A stretch of 64,000 bases of DNA from Sinonovacula constricta. Taxonomy: Eukaryota; Mollusca; Bivalvia; Cardiida; Solecurtidae. Every line of letters starts with the position of its first letter. Position 1 is the first letter of the stretch. The position numbers were made by a program, and so were the translations under genes. The notes beneath the pieces were generated by a model that saw nothing but the letters and a program-made list of their open reading frames with translations, did no database searches and was not told the origin of the DNA. Shown here one piece after another: positions 38,987 through 50,123 of this stretch. The DNA lies in NCBI GenBank assembly GCA_007844125.1, contig CM017558.1:44544460-44608459 (forward strand), in the 5' to 3' direction.

Positions 38987-40206
38987 CTGACTGACTGAGC
39001 ACTTCTGAAAATCACTGCAGAAAACTGTATCATCAACAAACACCATAATTACTGTCAGCCCAAATTGGCAATTATTAATTAAGTTAAATGCTCGAATAAT
39101 ATCAAACAGGAAATTTTGCTACACAACGTTCCATAACTTAAAAGTATAATTAACATTAAATCAACACAATCAGCCATAATAAATCAATGTTAAATCCATG
39201 ATAAAAATCTAACAGGAAAACGTGCACAGTTGCACTTCAAATTTACAAAACAACAAAGCTGTCGACCAATAGGATTCAGCAATAAATTAAACTATTCAAT
39301 TGAAATCATGCTGTGATAATGAAGTGGAACTTCGAATTCATTCTTATCCCTAATGTTCACATGAATATGTTCATTTAAAGAGCTTATTTATTATCCAACT
39401 AATTTTCTTCTTGGCTCTAGAGAGACAGGGTTCGTATTTTCTTTTCAGCAATAAATAATGTAATTATTAACATAAATGAGAGAGAAGACATCCTTATCAA
39501 TGCCACCATGCTACTGATTAGCATTTTAGTTTAAAGGTAATACAGATATTTTTTGCCAAACTTAATTAATAAATACATTAAATTGTACCAAATTTGCATT
39601 TGAATTGTTGCATCATCTAGCAATACCCGATAGCCAGTCATGTCTGAACATAGTATGGTGGTTTCTTTATAGTCTCCAACAATTAATATTTTCTTAAAGT
39701 ATTTTTCTTTTCAACCTTAAATTACAGACAAATGATGCATTCACTAAAGGGTATTGTAAAATGTTGGAAAACCAATACATAGGTTACTTCTCTGCATAAC
39801 AAATTTTTATTTGTAAAATAGAGGTTCAAACTTGTTTTAATAAAACTTTCTCTGAACTAAGTTTCAAGTTGCTTATCACTGAAATGACATTTCGAATCAA
39901 ACATATGCATTTAGTGTTTTTTCGCTCTTACAGCACTTAAAATTTTAGTATTGTTTTGTCAGGTATATTATGTTGAAGACTTGCAATCATACAATGCATC
40001 AGAATTAATGCATTTGATATACAATACATTGCATATTTCATAACAGGTAAGGTACTTTGCTAATAAAATAACTTCAGTATCTTTATTAACACAACTAACC
40101 ATAATTAAAAGTTAATGCATTTCTCAAAACAGATATAATACAGATACAGGTAAATTAAGACAAGTCACAGACATTATAAGTATTTATTTACAAAGTCTTG
40201 ACTTAC
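38987..40206. other. Intron sequence next to the exon at 40207-40386
   Basis: AT-rich, with no recognisable feature. It follows the strong donor of the exon on the minus strand. Confidence 0.4.
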
Positions 40207-40386
40207 TGGAAGCTTTCTATCCTCCGCTGCCGTGGTTTCATCTTTGTTGACGATGCACTCTTGGACTGTGTAAAGAGGGAGCTGTCATCCTGCACAGCTG
40301 CCTGACGGGCACGCTCCGACAGTTCTCGAGTCTTCTGCAGGAAGGATGCAGACCTTACGGGACTGCTCGAGGTCTCTGAGGTACTC
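40207..40386 (-). CDS. Internal exon of unidentified split gene
   Basis: A 180-bp block on the minus strand with a strong acceptor (TTTTGTCTTCTCCAG at 40387 and above) and a consensus donor (GTAAGT, 40206-40201). One frame is open throughout: one entering base, 59 codons, two leaving bases. The other frames contain stops. The peptide begins STSETSSSPVRSASFLQKTR, continues ELSERARQAAVQDDSSLFTQ and ends SKSASSTKMKPRQRRIESF. It is Ser/Arg/Lys/Gln-rich with a short helical-looking ELSERARQAAVQ, typical of a disordered linker in a cytoplasmic or cytoskeletal protein. GC content and CpGs are clearly above the surroundings. The leaving phase matches the exons at 147-1, 1246 and 19751. I do not recognise the family. 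Confidence 0.68.
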
Positions 40387-40592
40387 CTGGAGAAGACAAA
40401 AATAAGAATATGTATTTTTAGTTTATATTTACATTAAATAAAACCAAGTGCAGTCTGGAGCCGGAAACTCTGGAAAACGTGAAAAGTTGTTGGTAGCTGC
40501 TGATAGGTTGACCAAGCAGATATCTGGTAAACCCACAGAAGCAAATTGAAAAAGAATTCATACTTAGGTTATAAAAAATTATGTATTAGTTA

Positions 40593-40722
40593 CATTCTAT
40601 TTTGCCAAGGTAGAGTAATGCACTATTAAAACTACATGAGTTATCAATGACATCATTCATTCTATTTTGCCAAGGTAGAGTAATGCACTATTAAAACTAT
40701 ATGAGTTATCAATGACATCATT
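40593..40722 (+). repeat. Recent tandem duplication of 65 bp
   Basis: Two adjacent 65-bp copies starting CATTCTATTTTGCCAAGGTA (40593 and 40658) differ at a single visible position (CTACATGAG versus CTATATGAG). Confidence 0.95.
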
Positions 40723-42973
40723 CAATGTTGACAGTTGTTAACCTTCACGAAAAACCGTTGAAATTCATCTGGAAGATGCGATAGAAAGCATGCCATTGGC
40801 AATAGATAGTGTAAGTTTAACAGGTTGACACAGGTTAGTGACCATGTTTGCTAATCCCCTTGAAAAGATGTGAAAATTGCCCCAGAAATTAACTAATAAG
40901 TGATATTCAGCAGATAGGTGAGCAGCGTTGGATTATGTTTATAACTGAAATCGGGCAGACACCTTATGCATTTAGCCATTAATTCTTTACAATTATTAAG
41001 AAGAAAAGGTTTGGGGTTTTGATATTTTATTCAATACAATGGGATGTGTGTATAACAGATATTCAATTAATTGGAATCAACTGTGTTTATATTAAAATAT
41101 GAATATGGATTCTACATGATATTTCAATAGGCCAATGCAGATCCAGCCAAAGTCATCATTCTTTAGAAATCCATTATTTTGTTCCATTATTCAGATTACA
41201 TTCCTTGAGTAGAATCAATACGTAATGAGGTGGCTAACAATGTTATAGATCTGGAAGAATACAAACACAATCAGACAGGTATCTGTCTCTGGTACAATTG
41301 GTAATCGAATCAGGTTCATTCAAACTGGCTAAACAAATACCTCACCCTCTATGACCATTGATGTTGCTATAAATGGAATAACAAGAACAATGTTCTGGAG
41401 ATACATTATGACATGTGACAGATGTAATCAAGAACACCACTTATCTATGGCACTCATTTCAATCCCATGCCAACTTTGCTCCATTGGTTCTGGTAAGATT
41501 GACATTTAATTTAAACTTAGACTAATTATTTAATACATTGAAATAAAAGCCCTGCAAAGGCAGTTATTAACTGTCTCTACTTAAGGCTCACTGCATTTAA
41601 CTGAACTGAAGTGCAACTGCCTGTAAGTGTAAGCTTGAATCATATATGTGAACTTTTTCTGGGGTCTAAGTGGGAGATTTTCTCTTGCAAAGTGGGAGAT
41701 TTGCTATTTTCATATAAACAAAGAAGGAAGATGACTGTTTCCAAGTAGGGAGATTTCTGAAAATGTGTAAAACACCCTTCACATTTCAAATAATTTTGAA
41801 CCTTAACAGTGGGAGTCTCCTTCCAAAAGTGGGAGAGCTAACATATACCATGTATGTTAAATGTTGTAATGTAAATTGTACATAATTATTCTGGACTTAC
41901 AAACATTTGATAAGGTAAAATGCTGATATCAGAAAACCTAATATGCTGAGTTTACCAAATTTATAGAGAACAGTAAACAATTGCAGACATTACAAATTTT
42001 GTTTTTGCATGTATCAACTAATTAAGCTTAGTCTGTATACTTTTTATTATAAAGAGCCCAATATATAATGTAACACAAGACTGATAATCCAACATATATT
42101 CTGTCAAGATGGCTTCTAGTTGTCTTTAGTGATTGAACTTTTAGTATTTGGTAGGACATCAAGAACGTGATTCTCACATAAGTAAATTTTGTACAGGCAT
42201 GCTTGATTTACTTGATTCATGACTGTCTAAGGGGTTGACATGTCAGCTAACCATCAAATAGGGGGCTTCATTTCCACACTCATTGTAATTACAGATACTG
42301 TCGTCACGAATGGATAAAAACACCTGCTAGTCTCATTAAACAATCAAAGAATCAATTAGTAAATTCCTTCATCAATCACACCTAGCTATAGATGCCATGT
42401 ATACCTGCTATAAACACTCACACTCACATACAGAGAACTAGAGTTATTATCAATATGTCAATCATTCATGTTCAATAGTCCCTATATATACAATGTATAC
42501 CCATTCATTACCGGCCTCTCACTATATTTACATAAATAAAGCCTTTTGTTCAGGAGTAATGTCATAATTTGCCTGGCAAATTTGGATATTGTTTATTTGT
42601 TTATTTTCTAGGTGTGTCGGCTAAGCAATAATTCTTCTGCCATATGGAAGGAAATAAAGTCCACTTACAGCAAAAAGAGAGCTGCTGTAAAACTGTTGGC
42701 AGCCATTACCACACATAATTTTGTTAATAAAAAGTATCCAGTCTGCATGATGCATTTCATCAAGTTTTCTTTACCTCGCCCGAGCTCAAGCATACTTCAA
42801 AGCACATGTAGGGCTGCCTTCACTGAGATATTGTACCATAACAAAGTACAATTTTTGCCAAATATTTGAATTCATAACAAAACATCAAGTGCATACTACT
42901 CCAATGTAACTGCTTGATTTAGAAATCATCATCCCGTCAATAATATTTCTGTTGTCTGGAGATGGCATGTACA
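40723..42973. other. Intron sequence
   Basis: AT-rich, with no gene supported. A small open frame at 42612-42869 (+) and possible splice-like sites nearby gave no consistent exon. Confidence 0.35.
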
Positions 42974-43250
42974 GATTATGGGATGGGATTTGTCGGCATT
43001 TTTGCCGATACTGTGCAGTGACATTTCTATCATGAAAGCACAGGGGCACTTATAAGGTGCCCAGGGACTGAACCCGGCCGGTCCATTAGACTGACACCAA
43101 CGAGTCAGACTTAATGCTGTACCCTTAGCTCAGAGCATTAGGAGGGAAGCCACTACTTACAACTCTTCGGTTTGACCCAGCCAGGGTTTGAGCCCGCAAC
43201 CTCCCGATCCGCAAGCTGATGCTCTGCCACCTTAGCTATTGCAGCCGTTG
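42974..43250 (-). repeat. tRNA-derived SINE (family 1), copy 3
   Basis: Reverse-oriented copy of the element at 14818. On the plus strand it begins with GGGATGGGATTTGTCGGCAT, then carries TTTTTGCCGATACTGTGCAG, GGTGCCCAGGGACTGAACCC, CGGTCCATTAGACTGACACC and AGGGTTTGAGCCCGCAACCT (inverted B box). Confidence 0.8.
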
Positions 43251-45269
43251 TGTACAGATTATATGTTCACTTTACTGTGATAGTACATAAGATAACTTGA
43301 TATAGTCATTACCCAGAAACTTTATCCTTACACTTGGCTCACAAGTAGTGGAACTGAGGCTGACGGTAAATCACAGTCTCCAGCTTCAGGAGGACCTGGT
43401 TTTGATCCCTGGTTGCATTATACCAAAGTCTTTAAAAATGGTAGTGGTATAGCTTGTTTGCTCAAGCAAATATAAGGGTAGTTCCACAACTGGTTGGCCT
43501 GGTGTAAGGATAATGTGACTGGTTTTGGTATCATGCCACATGTTCACAGCATGCTATATACAATAAAGGTAGCACTTTATCTTCTTCAAGTAACTGAAAT
43601 ACTGTTTGTGGGATGATAAACCCAATAAACAAACAAACTGGACATGAGCATAAGTGAAAGATCTAGTATACTACTAACGTCCTTAAACAATTACAGTAGG
43701 GTACATGGTGACCTGGTACTGAACCCCAGACCTGTCAACAATGGTGCTGAGGTCCTACCTACTATGCTAGTCAGTACAAATCTAAGAGAAGTGTGTGTCC
43801 AGGGAGGGGGTGTATAAGCATAAAACAAAAAACAATCCAAAACTGGAACAGACATGGAAGTTCATGAAGTACACAGTGACATCTAAGTGAACTTGCCATG
43901 CTGAATTATAATCCTATTAAATTATAACAGACCCTTACCACTACTACTCAGTGGACCGGGATTACTACGAACAGCAAAACAAACATTACATCCAGGAAAG
44001 CTGTACTTGTGTGTATGCTTATGCAACTACAACACACTGAGTTTACAATCATCGTCATCATCATCATCGTCATCATCATCATCATAGACATCGTCATCAT
44101 CATCATTATCATCATCATCATCATTATCATCATCATCATCCTTAACCACAAAAGCAGTAAAATAATCACATTCATATCATCATCTTTGTCTTTATTTGAA
44201 CTATCATAATTACTCTCCTCTTCCTCCTCATCATCATCCCATGCATCCATCATTATTGTTCATTAGTAAAATTTTCATCATCCTCGTCCTCACCAAACAT
44301 TTTAAATCTGGACAAATGAATTGTGTCACATGTTCATCAAGGGGACAATTAATTCATTAATGAAACAATATGCTCCTAATGGCATTATATTTTTGCATAA
44401 TTTAACATAAATTTTTATTCAATCTGGTTATGAGTTGTTAACTTTGATAAAAATAGACATTGACATTTTTGTTACTGTTGCTATACATGTTTATTTAGAG
44501 CAACAAACACCTGAAGAATGTGGTATTGTCTTTCATTGAAACATAATTGGATTGCACTTAAATCCCTCCCATTTAATGTCCAACACATTCTAGCTTTCAC
44601 ATTCTGAAATGTGACACCAATAGATTCACAAGTCATTTCTTTTTCATAAAGAACAACTTGGCAAATGACTGCCTTTGATCTATTTAAGGTAATGACAATA
44701 TATTAGACTTGAAAATTGTTCATTTGTCTTTAGACTCAAGAGTGATCCCCTTGATTTATTTCAAAGCATAAAATAAAGTGGTCCAGGGCAAACATTGCTG
44801 ACCCAGATCATGCATGGCACACATGGAGATGTCAGGCCAGGATATAAAATATTGGTTGAAAAGTTCCTCATAATATGATTAGTTACCTCAGCATGTAGTT
44901 GTTAGCAAGTGACAGGCAAAGTACCTGTAACAGGCTTCAGGGTGATACAGTATAATTTAGCTAAACTAAAGGGGAAAAACTCTTACAACATTTAAATCTT
45001 CTACACAGTTTCCTTGCAGTAAGTGGAGGGGAGCAGAAACATAAACTAGTGACAAAGTTTGCTTAATATAGTAATATACATCCGAGCATTTTGTGTTTTA
45101 AGGCTTAAAATCTATTATGAAGGTAATTTTAATTGTTTTCATATATATATAAAAACTGAAAGACTGTAGAAATGTAAAAAATGCATCTGGTGTTACAGAA
45201 ATCAGATATTTAGTTAAAATGTGCAATCATGTAATCAACAAGCATTTGATAGTATTGCGGGCAATACAG
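43251..45269. other. AT-rich stretch with an (ATC)n microsatellite
   Basis: An ATC/CAT microsatellite spans about 44050-44145. The D/E-rich open frame it produces on the minus strand (43948-44253) changes to a hydrophobic run across the microsatellite and has no splice support. No gene called. Confidence 0.4.
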
Positions 45270-45271
45270 TA

Positions 45272-45965
45272 GTCCCCTACCGGTCCCTCAAAAAGTTCTT
45301 TAATTATCATACGCTCCTGTTTATTGCCATTTATAATTAATTTGAGGTTGAAGTCTGTATTTGTGCGCGACATGTCATCTCAATATGGTGATCATTTCTG
45401 TGAAATAGTTGTAAAATCCGACTTCAAATAACAAAGTTATGGAACGGACACGATTTTGCTGCAAGGTCATGCTGTGACCTTGACCTTCAAGGTATTGACC
45501 CAAATGTTGTTCGCGACACGCCATCTCAATATGGTGATCATTTCTGTGAAAAAGCTGTAAAATCTGACTTTAAATAACAAAGTTATGGGGCGGACATGAT
45601 TTTGCTGCAAAGTCATGCTGTGACCTTGACCTTCAAGGTAGTGACCCAAATCTTGCTCACGACACGTCATCTCAATATGGTGATCATTTCTGTGAAAAAG
45701 TTTTAAAATCCGACTTCAAATAAAGAAGTTATGGGCCGGTTAGATTTCGCTTCAAGGTCATGCAGTGACCTTGACCTTCAAGGTAGCGACCCAAATGTTG
45801 CGTGTGCATATTGTTCGCATTGCTACCTCTTAACATACCAAGTTTCATGTGCCTAGCTTTAATAGTTTTTAAGTTATCAAAGGATCCAGATTTTTAGCAG
45901 ACTGACGGGCTGACGGACGGAAGGTAAACCTTTAGTCCCCTCCGGTGTGAACACCGGTAGGGGAC
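45272..45965 (+). mobile_element. TA-flanked element with three internal 146-bp repeats
   Basis: The ends are inverted repeats: GTCCCCTACCGGT at the left and ACCGGTAGGGGAC at the right, each flanked by TA (45270-45271 and 45966-45967), as with Tc1/mariner-type target sites. The interior holds three copies of a 146-bp unit (marker CATCTCAATATGGTGATCAT; phase points 45369, 45515, 45661) with a TGACCTTGACCTTCAAGGTA block in each. The right end has an additional hairpin: TAGTCCCCTCCGGTGT faces ACACCGGTAGGGGACTA across two bases. It has no coding capacity, so is presumably non-autonomous. Repeats of this look are, to my knowledge, common in bivalve genomes. Confidence 0.8.
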
Positions 45966-46299
45966 TAATAATGTATACATTGTAAATTAAGGTAAACTGC
46001 AGTCTCTGCATTTGATAATATTCTTATTGATAGAAAATTAATTGCCCTTACATTTATGGACTTGGAATAATATTATGGCATGCTAGAACCCAGCATTATA
46101 CATGTGCCGAATCCAGCAAACAACATATCTAGATGAATTCATAATCAGAATTTGGGGAAAAAGGAATCTGCATTTTTATCACCAACATTCTAGCAAACAA
46201 AACATCCCAATTATTTGATTAGTGTTGGGGCATTTCCTATTTAGGAAACCTTAAGTCTGCTTCATTTGTTTATAACCCAGACTGTTTATGTCATCTTGT

Positions 46300-46560
46300 T
46301 AAATTGACATGCAAGGGCACTTAGATATATTGCATAGAGCTTAAGACATATTGCTAGGTTCTTAGACATATCGCTAGGCACTAAGACATATTGCTAGGCA
46401 CATAGACATATTACTAGGCACTTAGACATATTACTAGGTGCAAAGACATATTGCTAGGTGCTTAGACATTTTGCAGCAACAAATTGTGTGGATACTGATT
46501 AGACAGCATCCAGCAGGAAGCTGGCTAATTTGGAAATATACTATTTACCCAAGTTGCATA
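46300..46560 (+). repeat. 20-bp tandem array within a dispersed repeat
   Basis: About eight units of GACATATTGCTAGGCACTTA (20 bp, variable) cover 46314-46475. The left flank (TGACATGCAAGGGCACTTAG) and right flank (ATACTGATTAGACAGCATCC, then AGCTGGCTAATTTGGA) match the head and middle of the dispersed family at 5048 and 11356, so here a different internal segment has expanded. Confidence 0.8.
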
Positions 46561-46903
46561 ACAACATGTTTAGAAAGCCAAGGGCTAAATAATAATTGTT
46601 TTTAGCTCCGAGAGTTCATGTTGGGTACAATTCAGATGCTTGTTTATTCTGAGGCTGATGCAGCAAACTGCTGTATTATGATTGTCATCCAACCAAGAAA
46701 CATTAAGGGTCAGACATGTATAGGTTGTGGGGTTCAGTCAGTCATAAAACTTAAATTCTCCAAATTACACTAAAGGTACTGGACTCATCAAGGGCCGTAA
46801 TCTGTTAGCCCATGTGGAGGTGCAAAGTATACATCTACTTCTTTAAGTTTAAGTGGCTGTGTTATTTATAGTTCAAAGGAGACCATATGGCATTGGTTTG
46901 AGA

Positions 46904-46921
46904 GGGGGGGGGGGGGGGGGG
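46904..46921 (+). repeat. Run of 18 guanines
   Basis: Uninterrupted G18, followed by ATCCGG. Striking in AT-rich DNA. It may form a G-quadruplex; the exact length is uncertain because homopolymers are error-prone in assemblies. Confidence 0.9.
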
Positions 46922-47083
46922 ATCCGGCACTTTTTTGCACATTTTGTCTTTAATGGATCAAATTATTTCTGGTAGAACCACAAAAAAGTTTTGTCTTGTA
47001 TAGTTTTTACTTCGCATCATGATTTATGAAATACGTGTTTATGTCATATGTTGATTTTGGCAGTTACTACTGCTAGTACTTAA

Positions 47084-47556
47084 AGATGGTATCTGACAGT
47101 TGGCCTATATCTAATACATGCAACATCTTACCCCAGTTCTGGACAATGTGTACACAATTGCTGCATAAACTCTACTTTAGTATAATTAAAGGCTGTTAAT
47201 TTCATTGCCTCAATCGTTAGACAGTACTAATTGTGAAATATACAGCTTTAAATGGTCAATATTTCCAAATCTATAAATAAGCACAATGAGGATTTCCATT
47301 TAATACAGACAGCAATGTCAGAGTTGATTACCAGAAAGATCAGGTAATGTGATCTCAAAAATAATATGTCACATGGTCTTCTTAGTTTAAAAATAGCTAA
47401 ATATGCAATGTGGTTTGGATATACATTGTTGTGGGATTAAGCTTTACTTTTCACATAGATGTAGGGCAAGAAACAGCAATTGCAGGACTTTTTCAGGTAG
47501 AAATAATTTATCTGGTTGCATGAGAGAAAAAAATGGTCCAAACTGTCAGACACCAC
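47084..47556 (-). mobile_element. TTAA-flanked MITE, inverted copy
   Basis: Begins after TTAA (47080-47083) with AGATGGTATCTGACAGTTGG, then CCTATATCTAATACATG, the reverse complement of the right-hand end of the 38512 copy. It ends with GGTCCAAACTGTCAGACACC, the reverse complement of the left end. The interior matches in inverted order. Confidence 0.75.
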
Positions 47557-47984
47557 TTGAAGGCTTAAGAAATAAATGTCTACCTTCAAATGCCTTATTT
47601 ACATGGAATGACTATACAAAAATAATCCTGTGAACTTATTCAACTTTAATTACTTGAGTTCAAAGTAATAAAACAAACAGAATGGTACATCAGGTGTGAT
47701 TTGAAATCTCATTACTGAGTTGATCTCTGTACAATGTATGTTTGCCTTAAAAGAATCTTGTTATCATAACATTAGGTAACAGTGCAAGTTAAGTCCTAGT
47801 TACAAAGTCCTTTACATATTCTTGTTAAAAGTCATGGTACTTTTTCTGGTGAAATTTCCTTTCAATATATCACTTTGTGTAATTAAAAAAATCAATTATT
47901 TATAATTGTTTCCACAAGTAGGTATTTATTTAAATTAACATATTTAAGATATAGACATGTATCATTTTATGTGTGTGTGTGGTA
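47557..47984. other. AT-rich non-coding stretch
   Basis: I see no gene or repeat here. Confidence 0.35.
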
Positions 47985-48045
47985 TGGTGAGGGGGAGGGG
48001 CTGTCAGGGGAGGGGGTGGGGCTGTCAGGGGAGGGGAGGTTCTGC
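47985..48045 (+). repeat. G-rich tract with quadruplex potential
   Basis: Two tandem copies of GGGGCTGTCAGGGGAGGG with flanking G-runs provide more than four runs of three or more guanines within about 50 bases on the plus strand. Confidence 0.75.
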
Positions 48046-48282
48046 CCCCAAATCCCTGCCTTAACCAGCAATCACAAGCCAATTAATTGAATAGCTTATA
48101 TGTACTATAGTGAAGCCTGCAAGTATGTTATTCTTTTTTTTTTCTTGGTTTGAACAAGATATTTCAAAAGATAAGATATTGTTGGTTGTATGTGATAAAG
48201 GACTAGCAAATTCATATATGGGTGTCCATAATAGACCAAATTCAAAACAGAACTGTCAAACAGTAAATCATACCATTTAAAA

Positions 48283-49103
48283 CACCTTTCTACCACCCTG
48301 CAACAACACAATTCTACCACCCTGCAACAACACCTTTCTACCACTCTGCAACAACACAATTCTACCACTCTGCAACAACACAATTCTACCACTCTGCAAC
48401 AACACAATTCTACCACCCTGCAACAACACAATTCTACCACTCTGCAACAACACCTTTCTACCACCCTGCAACAACACAATTCTACCACCCTGCAACAACA
48501 CAATTCTACCACTCTGCAACAACACCTTTCTGCCACCCTGCAACAACAAAATTCTACCACCCTGCAACAACACCTTTCTACCACCCTGCAACAACACAAT
48601 TCTACCACCCTGCAACAACACAATTCTACCACCCTGCAACAAAACAATTCTACCACTCTGCAACAACACCTTTCTACCACCCTGCAACAACACAATTCTA
48701 CCACCCTGCAACAACACCTTTCTACCACCCTGCAACAACACAATTCTACCACCCTGCAACAACACCTTTCTACCACCCTGCAACAACACCTTTCTACCAC
48801 CCTGCAACAACACCTTTCTACCACCCTGCAACAACACAATTCTACCACCCTGCAACAACACAATTCTACCACCCTGCAACAACACCTTTCTACCACCCTG
48901 CAACAACACAATTCTACCACCCTGCAACAACAAAATTCTACCACCCTGCAACAACACAATTCTACCACCCTGCAACAACACAATTCTACCACCCTGCAAC
49001 AACACAATTCTACCACCCTGCAACAACACAATTCTACCACCCTGCAACAACACAATTCTACCACCCTGCAACAACACAATTCTACCACCCTGCAACAACA
49101 CAT
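48283..49103 (-). repeat. 24-bp minisatellite, about 34 units
   Basis: Units of 24 bp: AATTCTACCACCCTGCAACA followed by ACAC, with a frequent CTTT-for-AATT variant. All units keep the period, so on the minus strand there are long open frames repeating LCCCRVVE or VLLQGGRI (332 and 277 codons). The cysteine-rich reading is eye-catching but follows from the TGTTGTTGCAGG content. No promoter, signal peptide or splice support was seen. Confidence 0.92.
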
Positions 49104-49660
49104 TTTCCAAGTTACAGTTTCACCTTTAACTAGGTCAGGTTAACCCAGCAAGACAGTACAGGTAACTTGTCAAGTATACTGAAAAACTTGTTGAAAATTC
49201 TTGAAAAGGTGTTGAAATATCTTCAAAGGTTTCTAAAATCATCCTCATAGCAACTGTGACAGTAACCTATCCCTTAAATGGGCAATAATCTTGTATGGTT
49301 GAAGTGAATAATTAAAGGGTGACCATTGGACAATAGAGAGATGATAGATGACCAGGACAATACCAGGCAGACACAAGGACCTATTGGTCAAACATTAAAC
49401 AGACTCAAGTAGTGATCAGTAGTGACCATTAGAAGGTACAAGTATCTCACCATCACCCTACACTACCTGCAGACAATGCAGGACTGAACAATGGACATAC
49501 TCATGCTTCATCCTGCTTCATAAAATAATTTATAACATGTTGGTGTCCAAGGCATGCAAAGTTATTTCTTAAAATATATACCATGATGTAAACACATTCC
49601 TAAACCCCTCTCGGCAAATCGTGCACATTCTGTTCATACAACTCCGTTGGAATTTTGCTG
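49104..49660. other. Non-coding stretch
   Basis: No supportable feature. Sequence just before 49660 (TTCTGTATCTTCACTATTTG) belongs to the following array. Confidence 0.35.
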
Positions 49661-49980
49661 TTCTGTATCTTCACTATTTGATTTGGTTTGAACAGCACAT
49701 AATAGACAGGTTGATCTAGACTTGCACTATTTGATTTGGTTTGAACAGCACATAATAGACAGGTTGATATAGACTTGCACTATTTGATTTGGTTTGAACA
49801 GCACATAATAGACAGGTTGACCTAGACTTGCACTATTTGCCTTGGATTGACCAGCACATGATAGACAGGTTGATCTAGACTTGCAGTATTTGCCTTGGTT
49901 TTACCAGCACATGACAGACAGGTTGATCTAGACTTGCAGTATTTGCCTTAGGTTGACCAGCACATGACAGACAGGTTAAG
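49661..49980 (+). repeat. 53-bp minisatellite, about six units
   Basis: Units contain ACTTGCACTATTTGATTTGG, TTTGAACAGCACATAATAGA and CAGGTTGATCTAG with period 53. The first copies are nearly identical and the last three drift (TTGCCTTGG, GACAGACAGG). The GATCTAGACTTGCACTATTTG block resembles the GATCTACACTATTTG tail of the dispersed family. Confidence 0.88.
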
Positions 49981-50080
49981 GGCTAATCCAGTAGGATTAG
50001 TGACCTGGTGAGCCTTGACCTGTGTCACCTGTCCTAGTTCCAGGGTGATTAAGTCATGTGACCAACATACCTTAACTCAC

Positions 50081-50123
50081 CTATAATCTTGTGCAATATT
50101 ATTATAAGAGATGTAACAATTTT
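50081..50123 (-). CDS. Candidate small internal exon (43 bp)
   Basis: The minus strand has a good acceptor (TTACTGTTCTGTTATTACAG) and a consensus donor (GTGAGT, 50080-50075) around 43 bases. With two entering bases it reads NCYISYNNIAQDY and leaves two bases. This is exactly the phase needed to join the exon at 51654-51449 (leaves one base) to the exon at 40386-40207 (takes one). The junction codons would be G+AA (Glu) and AG+G (Arg). Two of three frames are open, so the frame alone is weak evidence; the phase bridge is the main support. Confidence 0.35.

Noticed and set aside
41905..41926. 22-bp splice-bounded block on the minus strand with compatible phase
   Set aside because: Very short, and the bridge it would provide between 51654-51449 and 40386-40207 is better supplied by the 43-bp block at 50123-50081.
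42612..42869. Candidate exon around the GAGCTCGGGCGAG donor-like site on the minus strand
   Set aside because: All three frames upstream of the donor contain stops within about 45 bases.
43948..44253. D/E-rich minus-strand open frame MMDAWDDDEEEEES and onward
   Set aside because: It is generated by an (ATC)n microsatellite and becomes poly-Met/Ile across it; no splice or start support.
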